From: Bacteroidota bacterium
GTDB lineage: Bacteria > Bacteroidota > Rhodothermia > Rhodothermales > Bin80
Assembly: GCA_028873925.1 (NCBI GenBank)
Contig: JAPPNA010000125.1
Span: 1 to 38,639, forward strand
Direction: 5' to 3'
Length of the DNA stretch: 38,639 nucleotides
Positions 17,353-27,300 of the stretch are shown here, in pieces. Each line of letters starts with the position of its first letter. The first letter of the stretch is position 1. The notes beneath the pieces are model-generated. The model was not told the DNA's origin. It searched no databases and saw only the letters and a list, made by a program, of their open reading frames with translations. Made by a program: the position numbers and the translations under genes.

Positions 17353-17688
17353 ATGGGCAAATTCAATATGGCCGACCTGTTCGGCAAAGTGTCCAGCATT
17401 CAGCAACAGATTGCCGTTGTGCAGAAAAACCTGGCGCGTATTCAGGTCAGCGCGGAAGTAGGCGGCGGTATGGTCCGAGTCACCGCGACGGGGACTCAAC
17501 GCATCGTAGACATCGAGTTTGAGCCGGAGGTCGTCAATCCGGACGACGTTGAGCTGCTGCGTGAGCTTGTGATTGCCGGCGTAAATCGGGCGCTGGAGGA
17601 ATCCGCACGGAAACAAAAAGAGGAAATGCAGAGTGTAGCAGGAGGCCTGCTGCCCCCCGGTATGGATGCCTCCCAACTGGGCGTATAG
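17353..17688 (+). CDS. ybaB: YbaB/EbfC family nucleoid-associated protein
   Basis: A 111-residue YbaB/EbfC-family DNA-binding protein, which forms a homodimer with tweezer-like helices. An N-terminal helix (MADLFGKVSSIQQQI) leads to the beta core with GGGMVRVTATGTQRIVDIEF and VNPDDVELLRELVIAGVNRA, the conserved heart of the family. The C-terminus is a short helix plus a Gly/Pro tail. Location between dnaX and recR is the classic arrangement. It starts 17 bp after dnaX and ends 3 bp before recR. Confidence 0.94.
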   Translation: MGKFNMADLFGKVSSIQQQIAVVQKNLARIQVSAEVGGGMVRVTATGTQRIVDIEFEPEVVNPDDVELLRELVIAGVNRALEESARKQKEEMQSVAGGLLPPGMDASQLGV

Positions 17689-17691
17689 GCC

Positions 17692-18300
17692 ATGCTGTTC
17701 ACATCCGAGTCCGTTGAAAATCTAATTGAGCAGCTCTGCCGCCTGCCCACGATTGGTCGTACAACAGCCCAGCGACTGACCGCGCATGTGCTGAAGATGC
17801 CCAAAGAAGATGTCAGCCTGCTGGCGCAAGCCCTCCTGGAGGTCAAAGAGCGGGTCCGGAACTGCAAGGTGTGCCAGAACATTACCGACCACGAAACCTG
17901 CATCCTCTGCCGCTCAGATAAGCGCGACCGCAGCAAGGTATGCGTAGTGGAAGAATCCACCGATATGATGGCGCTGGAACGCACCGGCGAGTATCGGGGG
18001 GTCTACCATGTGCTGGGTGGGGTGATTTCGCCGCTGGATGGGGTAGGGCCGGACGATCTGAATATCCGTGAGCTGATGCAGCGTGTCGGTGACACCGACT
18101 CACCGATCCGCGAGATCATTCTCGCCATCAACGCGACCGTTGAAGGGGATACCACGGCCTTTTACCTGTCCCGACTGCTGGAGCCGTTTGAAAACGTGCA
18201 GGTCACGCGACTGGCTCGCGGACTGCCGGTCGGCAAAGAAATTTCATTCGTGGACGAGGCCACGCTGGCGCGCGCTCTGGCCGGGCGCAACCAGCTTTAG
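17692..18300 (+). CDS. recR: Recombination mediator RecR
   Basis: A 202-residue RecR, which with RecF/RecO loads RecA at gaps. It has an N-terminal helix-hairpin-helix ([15 protein letters not shown]; the usual GIGPK is changed to TIGRT), a zinc site with Cys58, 61, 70 and 73, and a Toprim domain starting [19 protein letters not shown]. The conserved [19 protein letters not shown] follows, with a C-terminal RLARGLPVG. Full family length. Its last four bases overlap the 3' end of the convergent symporter gene. Confidence 0.97.
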   Translation: MLFTSESVENLIEQLCRLPTIGRTTAQRLTAHVLKMPKEDVSLLAQALLEVKERVRNCKVCQNITDHETCILCRSDKRDRSKVCVVEESTDMMALERTGEYRGVYHVLGGVISPLDGVGPDDLNIRELMQRVGDTDSPIREIILAINATVEGDTTAFYLSRLLEPFENVQVTRLARGLPVGKEISFVDEATLARALAGRNQL

Positions 18301-19943
18301 CGCCGGACGGCGGACAGCAGAAGTCCGATGGCCACAACGGATACGGCACCAATCACGTTGTGCCACAGGAAAGAAACCTCCGGTGCCAGAAACGTAACGG
18401 CGGCCACCGCAGCCATGCCGCCGATCAGACCTGCAAAGGCCCCGATCCCACGGGCGCGCGGTATCATCGCCAGCAGAAATACCCCCAGAATCGATCCGTA
18501 AAAGAAAGACCCGAAACGATTTACCACTTCTATCAGTGACCCCAGATTGGCGGCAAAGGTCGCTACAGTGCAGGCAAACAGTCCCCAGAATCCGGTGGCA
18601 ATCTTGCTGATCCGCAGCATATGACGCTCGGAACCCTCCGGATGAATCCAACGCTTATAGAAATCAATGACGGTAGCCGTTGAAAGCGAATTAAGCTCGG
18701 AAGCTATACTGGACATCGCCGCAGCCATAATGGCCGCAATGAACAGCCCCGTCAGACCCAGCGGCAGCACGCCCAGCGCAAAACGCGGGATAATATAGTT
18801 CACATCACGGACCGTGGAGGTCCGGGTGGTCTCTCGGACCAGATCGAGGGCCTCCTCGCGCACCTCCTGGATCCGGGCCTCCTGCTCAAGGAAGAGCTGA
18901 TGAGCACCGGGAACATGGTCGGCTACCTGACGGGCTGAAGCGGCCCGAGCCTCAAAGGAATCCTGGAATCGCGCCTCCAACTCCGCATATTCAGTCGGAT
19001 GCGCAGACTGCACGGCGCTCTCATGGGCCGGATTGTAGAGCAGCGGCGGAGCCTGAAACAGATAAAACACAAACACCAATACGCCGATAAGAAGCACCAG
19101 GGTCTGCAGCGGGATCTTCCAGTACGCACTCATCAGCAGCGACCGCCGGGCCGCCGGGACTGATTTCGCTGCCAGATACCGCTGGACCTGACTCTGATCC
19201 GTCCCGAAATAGGACAGCATCAGAAACGTGCCGCCCAGCACACCGGACCAGAAGGTGTAGGTCTCCGTCAGGTTGAACGAGAAATCAAACGCGCGCAGCC
19301 GACCGGTTGCCCCGGCAATTTCCAGGGCCTCATGCGGATTGACGGGCAACTTGAGCAGCAGTACCACCACCACCGCCACCAGCGCAATGACAATCAGAAT
19401 CATCTGCTTAACATCAGCCCAGGCTACGGCCTGTATCCCTCCAATCATGGTATACAACACGGTAGGGATCCCAATCACCACCACCGCCCAGACCAGATCC
19501 AAACCGAATACCGCGGCAAACACCACGCCAGGGGCGGCAATGATGGTGCCGCAGCTCATACCGCGACACAGCAGAAACAGAAAACTGGTCAGCGACCGCG
19601 TGGCTGGCCCGAAGCGCTGTTCCAGATACTCATAGGCGGTAAACACCCCGCTGCGGTGCAGAAACGGCACCAGGGTCACTCCGAGTATGACCATAGCCAC
19701 CGGCAGGCCGAAGTAAAACTGAACAAATCGGATCCCGTCCGTCGCACCCTGACCGGTGGTCCCAATCATGGTGATCGCCGACAGCTGGGTGGCCATCACG
19801 GACAATCCGACCGCCCACCAGGGCAGGCTCTGATTGGCCAGAAAGTAGCCTTCAATGCGATCGGTATCCTTGGAACGGCGAATGCCATCCCAAACGATGT
19901 AGCACAGGTAGACCGCGACGATCAGCCAGTTTATCCAGTGCAT
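18297..19943 (-). CDS. Sodium:solute symporter (SSS family)
   Basis: A 548-residue inner-membrane transporter with about 13 hydrophobic segments. Family features include [20 protein letters not shown] near the N-terminus (TM2, with the unwound Na+-site region) and [17 protein letters not shown], a common SSS signature, near residues 240-257. A charged, helical loop of about 80 residues (roughly 310-390, Glu/Arg/Ala-rich) interrupts the later helices, as in many Bacteroidota members. The substrate (sugar, sialic acid, carboxylate or other) is not readable. The ATG shares one base with the stop of an upstream 42-codon membrane peptide, suggesting coupled translation. Confidence 0.92.
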   Translation of the reverse strand: MHWINWLIVAVYLCYIVWDGIRRSKDTDRIEGYFLANQSLPWWAVGLSVMATQLSAITMIGTTGQGATDGIRFVQFYFGLPVAMVILGVTLVPFLHRSGVFTAYEYLEQRFGPATRSLTSFLFLLCRGMSCGTIIAAPGVVFAAVFGLDLVWAVVVIGIPTVLYTMIGGIQAVAWADVKQMILIVIALVAVVVVLLLKLPVNPHEALEIAGATGRLRAFDFSFNLTETYTFWSGVLGGTFLMLSYFGTDQSQVQRYLAAKSVPAARRSLLMSAYWKIPLQTLVLLIGVLVFVFYLFQAPPLLYNPAHESAVQSAHPTEYAELEARFQDSFEARAASARQVADHVPGAHQLFLEQEARIQEVREEALDLVRETTRTSTVRDVNYIIPRFALGVLPLGLTGLFIAAIMAAAMSSIASELNSLSTATVIDFYKRWIHPEGSERHMLRISKIATGFWGLFACTVATFAANLGSLIEVVNRFGSFFYGSILGVFLLAMIPRARGIGAFAGLIGGMAAVAAVTFLAPEVSFLWHNVIGAVSVVAIGLLLSAVRR

Positions 19944-20071
19944 CAGTGATACAACAGCTGTAGTGCGGCGAGAACTCCAAGCGTCAGCAGTTGGATCAGC
20001 AGCACCCGATACAGGGTCTGCCGGAACGCGTTTGGTTCAACTACCTGCTTTGCTGCGCCGTCTTGGACCAT
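19943..20071 (-). CDS. Small single-pass membrane peptide coupled to the symporter
   Basis: A 42-residue ORF starting MVQDGAAKQVVEPNAFRQTL with one hydrophobic helix (VLLIQLLTLGVLAALQLLY) at the C-terminus. It would insert with a short polar N-terminus. I take the ATG at 20071, because the 69-codon version from 20152 would overlap the SDR gene. TGA and the symporter ATG overlap as TGATG. Position and overlap suggest an accessory peptide of the transporter, but I know no named family for it. Confidence 0.6.
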   Translation of the reverse strand: MVQDGAAKQVVEPNAFRQTLYRVLLIQLLTLGVLAALQLLYH

Positions 20072-20105
20072 TATCTGATGAATTTGGGAATCAGGCCGGG
20101 GACCC

Positions 20106-20741
20106 TCATGTGAGCGAACCGAAGGCCTTGATCGTAGTTCCGCTGGGCACATCGCCCTCTCGGATCAGGGCAATGGCCAGATCGGCCAGCTCATCAGCCC
20201 CGACCCCCCGTGTTCCGGCGGGTTGCGGTCCATAGAGGATATACGAGGGAGCCAGGGCATAGCAGCGAACGGTGGGATGTTCAGCAGCTGTGGCCTCCAC
20301 CAGGCGCATCAGGCCCGCCTTGCTTGCGGCGTACGCCGCCCCCATGGGTCCGGCATTTCCAAATCCGGGCTTTGCCCCAATCCCGATCAGCGTGCCGCCT
20401 CGGTCCTTCATGCATCGTACCGCCTCCCGGAAGCACAAGAAGGCCGAGTTCAGATTGGTCCGCATCACGCGCTCAAAGTCCTCCAGACGCGTTTCCAGCA
20501 GCGGCCACTGCGCCCACATCCCGACCGTATGCACCACCGCATCCGGGATGCCGTTCGCCTGCACCACCCTACCGAACACCTCCCTCGCAGCCGCTTCATC
20601 AGTCAGATCCGCGCCGAAGCCGTGCGTGCCATCCCGATCCATCCGTACGACCCGATCTCCGCGGGCCAGGAATCGGCCGGCCATCACCTGTCCCAGGTGT
20701 CCGCCGGCCCCCGTTACCACCACCGTCTTCCTCTGACCCAT
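20106..20741 (-). CDS. Short-chain dehydrogenase/reductase family protein
   Basis: A 211-residue SDR-fold oxidoreductase. The dinucleotide motif TGAGGHLG is at 10-17. A possible NADH-type acidic residue Asp35 follows strand 2, and the catalytic pair Tyr137/Lys141 is in YAASK. The Ser normally 13 residues before the Tyr is not present (IGIGAKPGFG), and the NNAG motif is HTVGMW. These changes recall dihydropteridine-reductase-like SDRs (QDPR), which also lack that Ser, so substrate and even activity are uncertain. It lies 6 bp after an NTF2-like lipoprotein gene and 34 bp before the small membrane peptide, in an apparent operon with the symporter. Confidence 0.87.
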   Translation of the reverse strand: MGQRKTVVVTGAGGHLGQVMAGRFLARGDRVVRMDRDGTHGFGADLTDEAAAREVFGRVVQANGIPDAVVHTVGMWAQWPLLETRLEDFERVMRTNLNSAFLCFREAVRCMKDRGGTLIGIGAKPGFGNAGPMGAAYAASKAGLMRLVEATAAEHPTVRCYALAPSYILYGPQPAGTRGVGADELADLAIALIREGDVPSGTTIKAFGSLT

Positions 20742-20747
20742 TATGCC

Positions 20748-21209
20748 TTAGTCGGAGCTTGCGTGTACTTCATCTGCCGACGTATGATCGTGCACTATCC
20801 GCCATCCCTGACCGGAATTGGCCGCCAACAGGGTGAACAGCCCGGTGGGTCGATCATCTGCGCGCTCCAACATATAGGCCCCGTATATGAACGCATATTC
20901 CGAGCTCAGCACGCGCACATCCCGGATATCAAACGTCAGCTGCCCCATGGCCGCCCGGTCCGGGTATGCACGGTGGTATCGGGCCAGCGTGGAGTCCCAG
21001 CCGCGTATTTCGCCGCTGCTTGAGACGAACCGGAGCTCATCGCTCCCCACGTATCCCTCCATGAATGCGTCAATGTCACCCGCATTCCAGGCCTCCTGCT
21101 GCGCCATGAGCAGAGCCATGATGTCTTCCTGGGCGTTATCAGTACACCCCATGGCCAAAAGGAGTGCCAAAATGACCCAGGCCGGGGGATAGAATCGGGC
21201 GTAGAACAT
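20748..21209 (-). CDS. NTF2-like (DUF4440-type) lipoprotein
   Basis: A 153-residue exported protein. Residues 1-22 are a lipoprotein signal with lipobox LAMGC. The mature part begins IMALLMAQQEAWNAGDIDAF and continues with FMEGYV and a WDSTLARYHRAYPD helix, the cone-shaped NTF2/DUF4440 pattern also found in calcium/calmodulin kinase association domains and SnoaL-like proteins. Binding partner or substrate is unknown. It heads the minus-strand operon with SDR, membrane peptide and symporter, and diverges from sprA across about 137 bp that must contain both promoters. Confidence 0.85.
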   Translation of the reverse strand: MFYARFYPPAWVILALLLAMGCTDNAQEDIMALLMAQQEAWNAGDIDAFMEGYVGSDELRFVSSSGEIRGWDSTLARYHRAYPDRAAMGQLTFDIRDVRVLSSEYAFIYGAYMLERADDRPTGLFTLLAANSGQGWRIVHDHTSADEVHASSD

Positions 21210-21346
21210 GCAATTCAGGCTTGCGTTACAGATTTTCCCACAGTCGGCTGCCTCCGTGCATAAAAGTTAAGCGTATAGACGATTCTGTTACGAGCGAAAA
21301 AAGTGATCTCTAGCGGATAATTGATACCCGCTCGTTGATAGACCAG

Positions 21347-24300
21347 ATGCACAACGGCCGTCGCACGATTCTGAAGCAACTAGCGTTTCTTTCCGGCGGC
21401 GCATTGATCCTCTGGATCCTGCTGAATTCAGCCTCGGTACAGGGCGATTACTACCCGGGCCGTACGGGTATGGTGGCGCTGGCGGATACCGACAGCGTCA
21501 CCCTCCACAATATGGACTCCCTTTGGGCGCTGATCACGCGTGTGGGGGCGGATTCGATCCGTAAGATTGTAATCGATCGGCTGGATTCAGACAGCTTGCT
21601 GCTTTCGTATATCGATTCGCTCGCGGCAGATACAAACCTGCGTGCCATCCGTTACCTGGGGCACCTCAATCCCTCCGGCCGTACCGCCTCCCTGTTTGAA
21701 TGGCAGCGGCGTTCCTTCGGGCCCGGACTGTTTACCGGCTGGCAGCATGAAGTAGAACTGGATTCGACCGGCACCTGGTACACGGCTTACGAACGGGTCG
21801 CCGGGCTGAATGTACGCCAGCCGATGCGGGTGACCCGTTCACAATACCGTCAGGCCCATCTGCGCAGCAGTATGGAGCGCAACTGGCGTGAACTGATTGA
21901 GATTCGTCAGAACCGGCGCGAATCCCGGCGCCGGGGCGGGCTGGGCTATTCCATTGTCGTGCCCGGCGGCCGTGAAAGCAGCTTCGCGACCATATTCGGC
22001 AAGAATGAAGTGGATTTGCGCGTCAACGGGCGGGCGGAAATCCGCCCCGGCTTTGACTACCAGAAGAATGCCCAGCAGGTGACACTGGGGCGGGGATCCC
22101 AGCTCAATCCGTCCTTTGATATGGACCTCACCTTGGGGGTCACCGGCACGATCGGCGACAAGATGCAGGTCAGTGTGGACTGGGACACCGGCCGGAGCTT
22201 TGATTTTGAAAACCAGCTCAAGCTCCAGTACACTGGCTATGAGGATGAGATCATCCAGAGTATCGAGGCCGGCAATGTGTTTCTGCAGACACCCTCAACG
22301 CTGATCCGGGGCGGGCAGAGCCTTTTCGGGATCAAGTCTGAACTGCAGATTGGCGGATTCCGGCTTACCACCGTCATGAGTCAGCAGGAAGGACAGTCGA
22401 ATCAGCTGTCCCTTGAAGGCGGCGCGGAAACGACCGAATTCAGCCGCCGTGCAACTGAATACAGTGAACGCAGGCACTATTTCCTGTCGTACTATTTTCG
22501 CAACCGCTGGGAGGAGGCACTCAGTGATCCGCCGAACATCATTCTGGATGCCGTTTTTTCCCAGATCACCGATGTGGAGGTCTGGAAGCTGCAGCAGGTA
22601 GCCCCGGAGGAGCAGAACGTTCGCCAGGTGGTCGCGATGGTGGACCTGGGCGAATCCCGGGAGCTGGTCCTTCAGGCCGACCGATACACGCAGGCCGTCC
22701 GACCCTCCAACGACATTGACCAGTACGATCCGGCCGAAATCGATGCGCAGCTGAGAGACGGTAACGCTGTGCCGCAGGACTACCTGGAGAGTGATCTGAT
22801 GGACCAGCCGCTGACCAGCAGTGATTATCAGGTAGGTCAGTTCAGGAAGCTGGAGCCCGGCCGGCACTACGATATTGACTACGCACTCGGTTATGTCTCG
22901 CTCAGGCAGCGAATTCAGGAGAGTGAGGCGCTGGCGGTGTCGTACCGCTACCTGGCCAGCGGTCAACAGCAGCAGGTGGGCGATTTCTCCAGCGAGACCG
23001 GCGGCGGTGATAACAGCCAGACCGGCGACCGCCTGGTACTCAAACTGCTCAAGCCCGTCAACCTTCAGCAGCCCGCCAACATCGGCCAGGCCAACCAGAG
23101 CAATCCGGCCGCCTGGTACCTTGAAATGCGCAACCTCTATGAATTGGACCGGGGACTGCTTCCGACCGAATTCATTCTGGATATCGCGCACGAGCCTTCG
23201 GGACGTGCCTCCACACGGACCCTGCCCGGCATTACGGGCCAGAACACCCTGATCCAGGTATTAGGGCTTGACCGGCTTAACGAGGACGGAGCGCCCAAGC
23301 CCGATAATCTATTTGACTTTCTACCCAACTATTCCATCAAGCCGGGCGAAGGAATTCTGGTGTTTCCGTATCTGGAGCCCTTCGGGCGGCGGATGTCTGA
23401 GCTGATTGATGCCAGCGGTCTGAGCCCCGCGGACAAGCAGGCGGCCAAACAGGTGTATGTGTTTGAGGACTTGTACCGGACCAAACAGATCAACGCGGCG
23501 CGCAACACCCGACTCAATGTCTACAGCCTGTCTGGATCCTACAAGGGCGGCATTCCGTCATTCTACGACCTAAAGGCTTATTCCGGGGTGGTGGATGGCT
23601 CTGTACGGGTAACCGCAGGCGACATAACCCTGACCGAAGGTACCGACTACATTGTGGACTATCTCGGCGGCACCGTGACCATTACCAATCCGGCGCATCT
23701 CGCCGGCGGCCGCCAGATTGACATAGAGTGGGAGGAAAATGCACTCCTAACCCTTCAGAAGAAGACCCTTCTGGGCGCACGCCTTGACTATTCCGCCGGC
23801 ACGCGCTTCACTGCCGGAGGCACGGTCATGCGCATGAGTCAGAAGTCGATCACAGATAAGTTCCGTGTGGGAGACGAGCCGATATCCAATATGGTCTGGG
23901 GACTTGACGGGAAGGTGCATCTGGAGCCGAGATGGCTGACGCGCGCCATTGACGCGGTGCCGCTGCTGCAGACCAAAGAGGCGAGCCGGATTGTAATCAC
24001 CGGCGAATTTGCTCAGCTCCGACCCGGACACACGGTTACCAATGCCTTCAAGGATCAGCGACGTACGCTGCGCAGTGAGGGGCGGGACTTCACCAGCGAT
24101 GAGCAGCGCGGTATTTCGTATGTGGATGACTTTGAAGGGTTCGAAAACCTGTTTTCACTCAGCCGCCCGGGGGCCTGGCGGCTAAGCAGTGCCCCTACTC
24201 GCAGCTCCGCCGGTGCCGACAATGCCAGCGAGCGGGAGCTCACCAATGATGGACGCGGCGGCCTGGGCTGGTATCAGCTCAACCAGTCTTCTCTGGAGAG

Positions 24301-27300
24301 CTTTGAGGGCGGTCTCACGCCGGCGGTACAGCTGCTGGCCCCGCAGCAGGTTTTCCCCAATCGCGAGTCACTCCAGACAGAGAGGGTTCTCACCACGCTG
24401 GACTTTTATTTTTCGCCCCATGAGCGCGGTCCGTACAACTACAACATGGACCTGGGCACCTTCATGGATAATCCGCGCCTGGTTTGGGGGGGCGTTACGC
24501 AACGGCTTACGGAAGGGAATACGGACTTTACCGCGAAGAATATTGAGTTTGTTGAGTTTATCTTCCGACCGTTTGTTGAGGCAGGCGAGGCCGATCCGGA
24601 GGCTAGGCTGATCATTGACATCGGCCGGATCAGCGAGGATGTGATTCCCGACAACAAGCTCAATACGGAGGACGGGTTGTCTCTCTCCGAGCCCGGCAGT
24701 ATCGGACGGCTGGCCCGGCTTTCAACAGGCCAGCAGAACCAATCCATCAATCCCATTGAGTCGGCCGACCGGATTACCGAGGATCTGGGCATTGATGGGC
24801 TGGCTTCGTTCCCCGACAACAAGTTTGAGCGTGAGGGCGGACTCGGGACCGAGCAGGTGGCCTTTGCCGACTTCCTCAACTCGCTGCAATCCACTACCAG
24901 CAGCCGTTATCCCCAAGAGCTGGCCCAAGAGATTGCCAAAGCCCGGTACGACCCGTCAGCGGATGACTATTTTCATTTTCTGGACACGCATTTCTTCGGC
25001 AACAGTCAGTTCTATCCCAATGGCGCCACCATTCAGGAACGGTTCTCTCGGTTTTTCTCCGGGTACGAGCTGAACACATTTGATGCCCAGCAGAAGCTGG
25101 CACCCGGCCTGTCCGGCAACGGCAACACCCGCGTGCCGGATACGGAAGATACCAACCAGAACTCCGCATCCGACACCGACAACAGCTACTTCCAGTACGA
25201 AGTACCGTTGAGCCTGACTAGGCTGGATCAGCTGGCCCAGCCCGAAGAGGTCAATGACTATGTGATCAATGAAATCGCCGGCCCCAGTGGAGCCACAGGC
25301 TGGTACCTCGTGCGAATTCCGGTGCGCGACTTCACCGGCCGGGTCGGCGAGATTCAGGACTTCACCCTGATTGAGTCCATCCGCCTTTGGACCACCGGGC
25401 ACACCTCCCCCATCACACTCCGTTTTGCGACGCTTGAGTTTGTCGGCAGCCAGTGGCGCACCAGTGAATCGGTCAATGAAACCACCTTGGATGGTGAGAT
25501 GCTGCCGGATGAGGGCAATTCACTGTTCGGTCCGCAGATCAGTATTGAGAGCGTCAATAACGAGGAAAACACGGTATATGAAATCCCCAAAAGCGCGGTA
25601 CGAAGCCGTATCCGCGAGCCCCAATCCGGCACGGTCCGGGATGCCCGCGAACAATCCATGGTGATCCGGGTGCAGGATCTCCCTGCCAATCGGCAAATGG
25701 CGGTGTTTCGGACCTATCAGACACCGCAGGACCTGCTGCGCTATGAGCATCTGCGCATGTTTCTGCATATGCACGGATTCATGGACGAAACACCCATCCA
25801 GCCGGAAGACCGGGAAGCGGTCCGGTTCTTTATGCGGCTGGGCGGTAACGAAACCCTGGACTATTATGAATATGAGCAGCCACTGACCGCGAGCCCGTTG
25901 GACAGGCTGCCCGAGGAATCTGCCCAGAAGTCGGATTACCTGTGGCGTACCAGCGAGCCGGGTACCGACGGCGACCAGACCGCTTTCGTGGATGTGAACT
26001 CCATGAATATCAGACTCAGTGCGCTCAACCAGATCAAGTTTCTGCGGGACACTTTCATGGACGAGGAAGGCACTGCCTTTGACCCGACTGAGGTGTTCTG
26101 GAGCGACATTCACACCTCCCTGCAGGCGACGATCGATGAGTTTGCCGCGCCCGGCGCACGAATCGGTGTCCGGGGAACGCCCAGTCTGGCGCGGATCAGT
26201 ACCATAGTCATGGGGATCCGCAATGGCGCTGGCGAAGAGCACATCCTCAGCGACGTAAATGTCTGGGTTAATGAGCTGCGCGTATCCGGATACGATGAGC
26301 AGCCCGGCACGGCCGCGGTGCTCAACGCGGACGTTACGCTGGCGGACTTCGGATCCGTCCGCGGCTCCGCCCGCATGCAGACCGACGGGTTCGGATCGCT
26401 CAGCAGCACCTTGGCGGAACGGGATCAGGACAATGTTCGGAACTGGAATGTCAACGCTCAGGTCAATCTGGATAATTTCATGCCCGAACGATTAGGCTGG
26501 TCGCTGCCGGTCAGTGCTAACCTTAGGGAGAACACCGTAATTCCGCGTTTCGATCCCAACCGGGGCGATATACGCGTGACGAGCCTGCAGGACGCGGTTG
26601 AAGCGGATTCGACCCTGTCGCCCGAAGAGATCACCCGAAGGCAGCAGGAGATTTCACGGCAGGCCCAGACGTCCAACAGCACCGCGTCCTATTCCGCCCG
26701 TATCGGCAAAAGCGGCTCCCGTTCACGGCTGCTTCGCCACACGCTGGATGGCCTGAGTCTCAATTACTCGTACTCCCTGGCTGAGGCGCGTTCACCGACG
26801 CAGCAGTTCCGCAATTCCACCCAGTGGAGCTCTACACTGGCGTACCGGCTGGCCATCCGCCGCCCGCGTGTGCTGCGCCTGTTTCAATGGCTGGATGGCG
26901 TGCCGGTACTGAGGATGATCAGCCACCTGGGACTCAATTATCTGCCTTCGTCCCTCCAGTACAGTCTGCGGGCGAACCGCAACTATTCCGAATCCAAGCA
27001 GCGCCCCGATCCGGTCCGGCAGCGCAGCTCCACGCTCCCGGTGGATGTACAGTTTCCACTGCGGCCGCAGCACAGCTTCAATCATGCCCGTCAGTTTTCC
27101 TTCCAGTACAATCCGTTCGGCTTTTTGAATTTCTCAGCTGAAACCAGTACCAACCAGAGCCTCAATGCTCTGGGTGTGGACACATTGTATTCCGTCATCC
27201 TGGTCGATTCCCTGGGCGCTGAATCCGTTCTTAGCAACACTTCGCTGGCCGACCTGATTGCCGACGGGACAATTGATCGGTCTCAGGTAGGCATCAGTGC

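Noticed and set aside
22295-23191. Long minus-strand ORF of 298 codons inside sprA
   Set aside because: It lies fully antisense to strongly SprA-like sequence, shows no protein motif, and is a by-product of the codon bias of the plus-strand gene.
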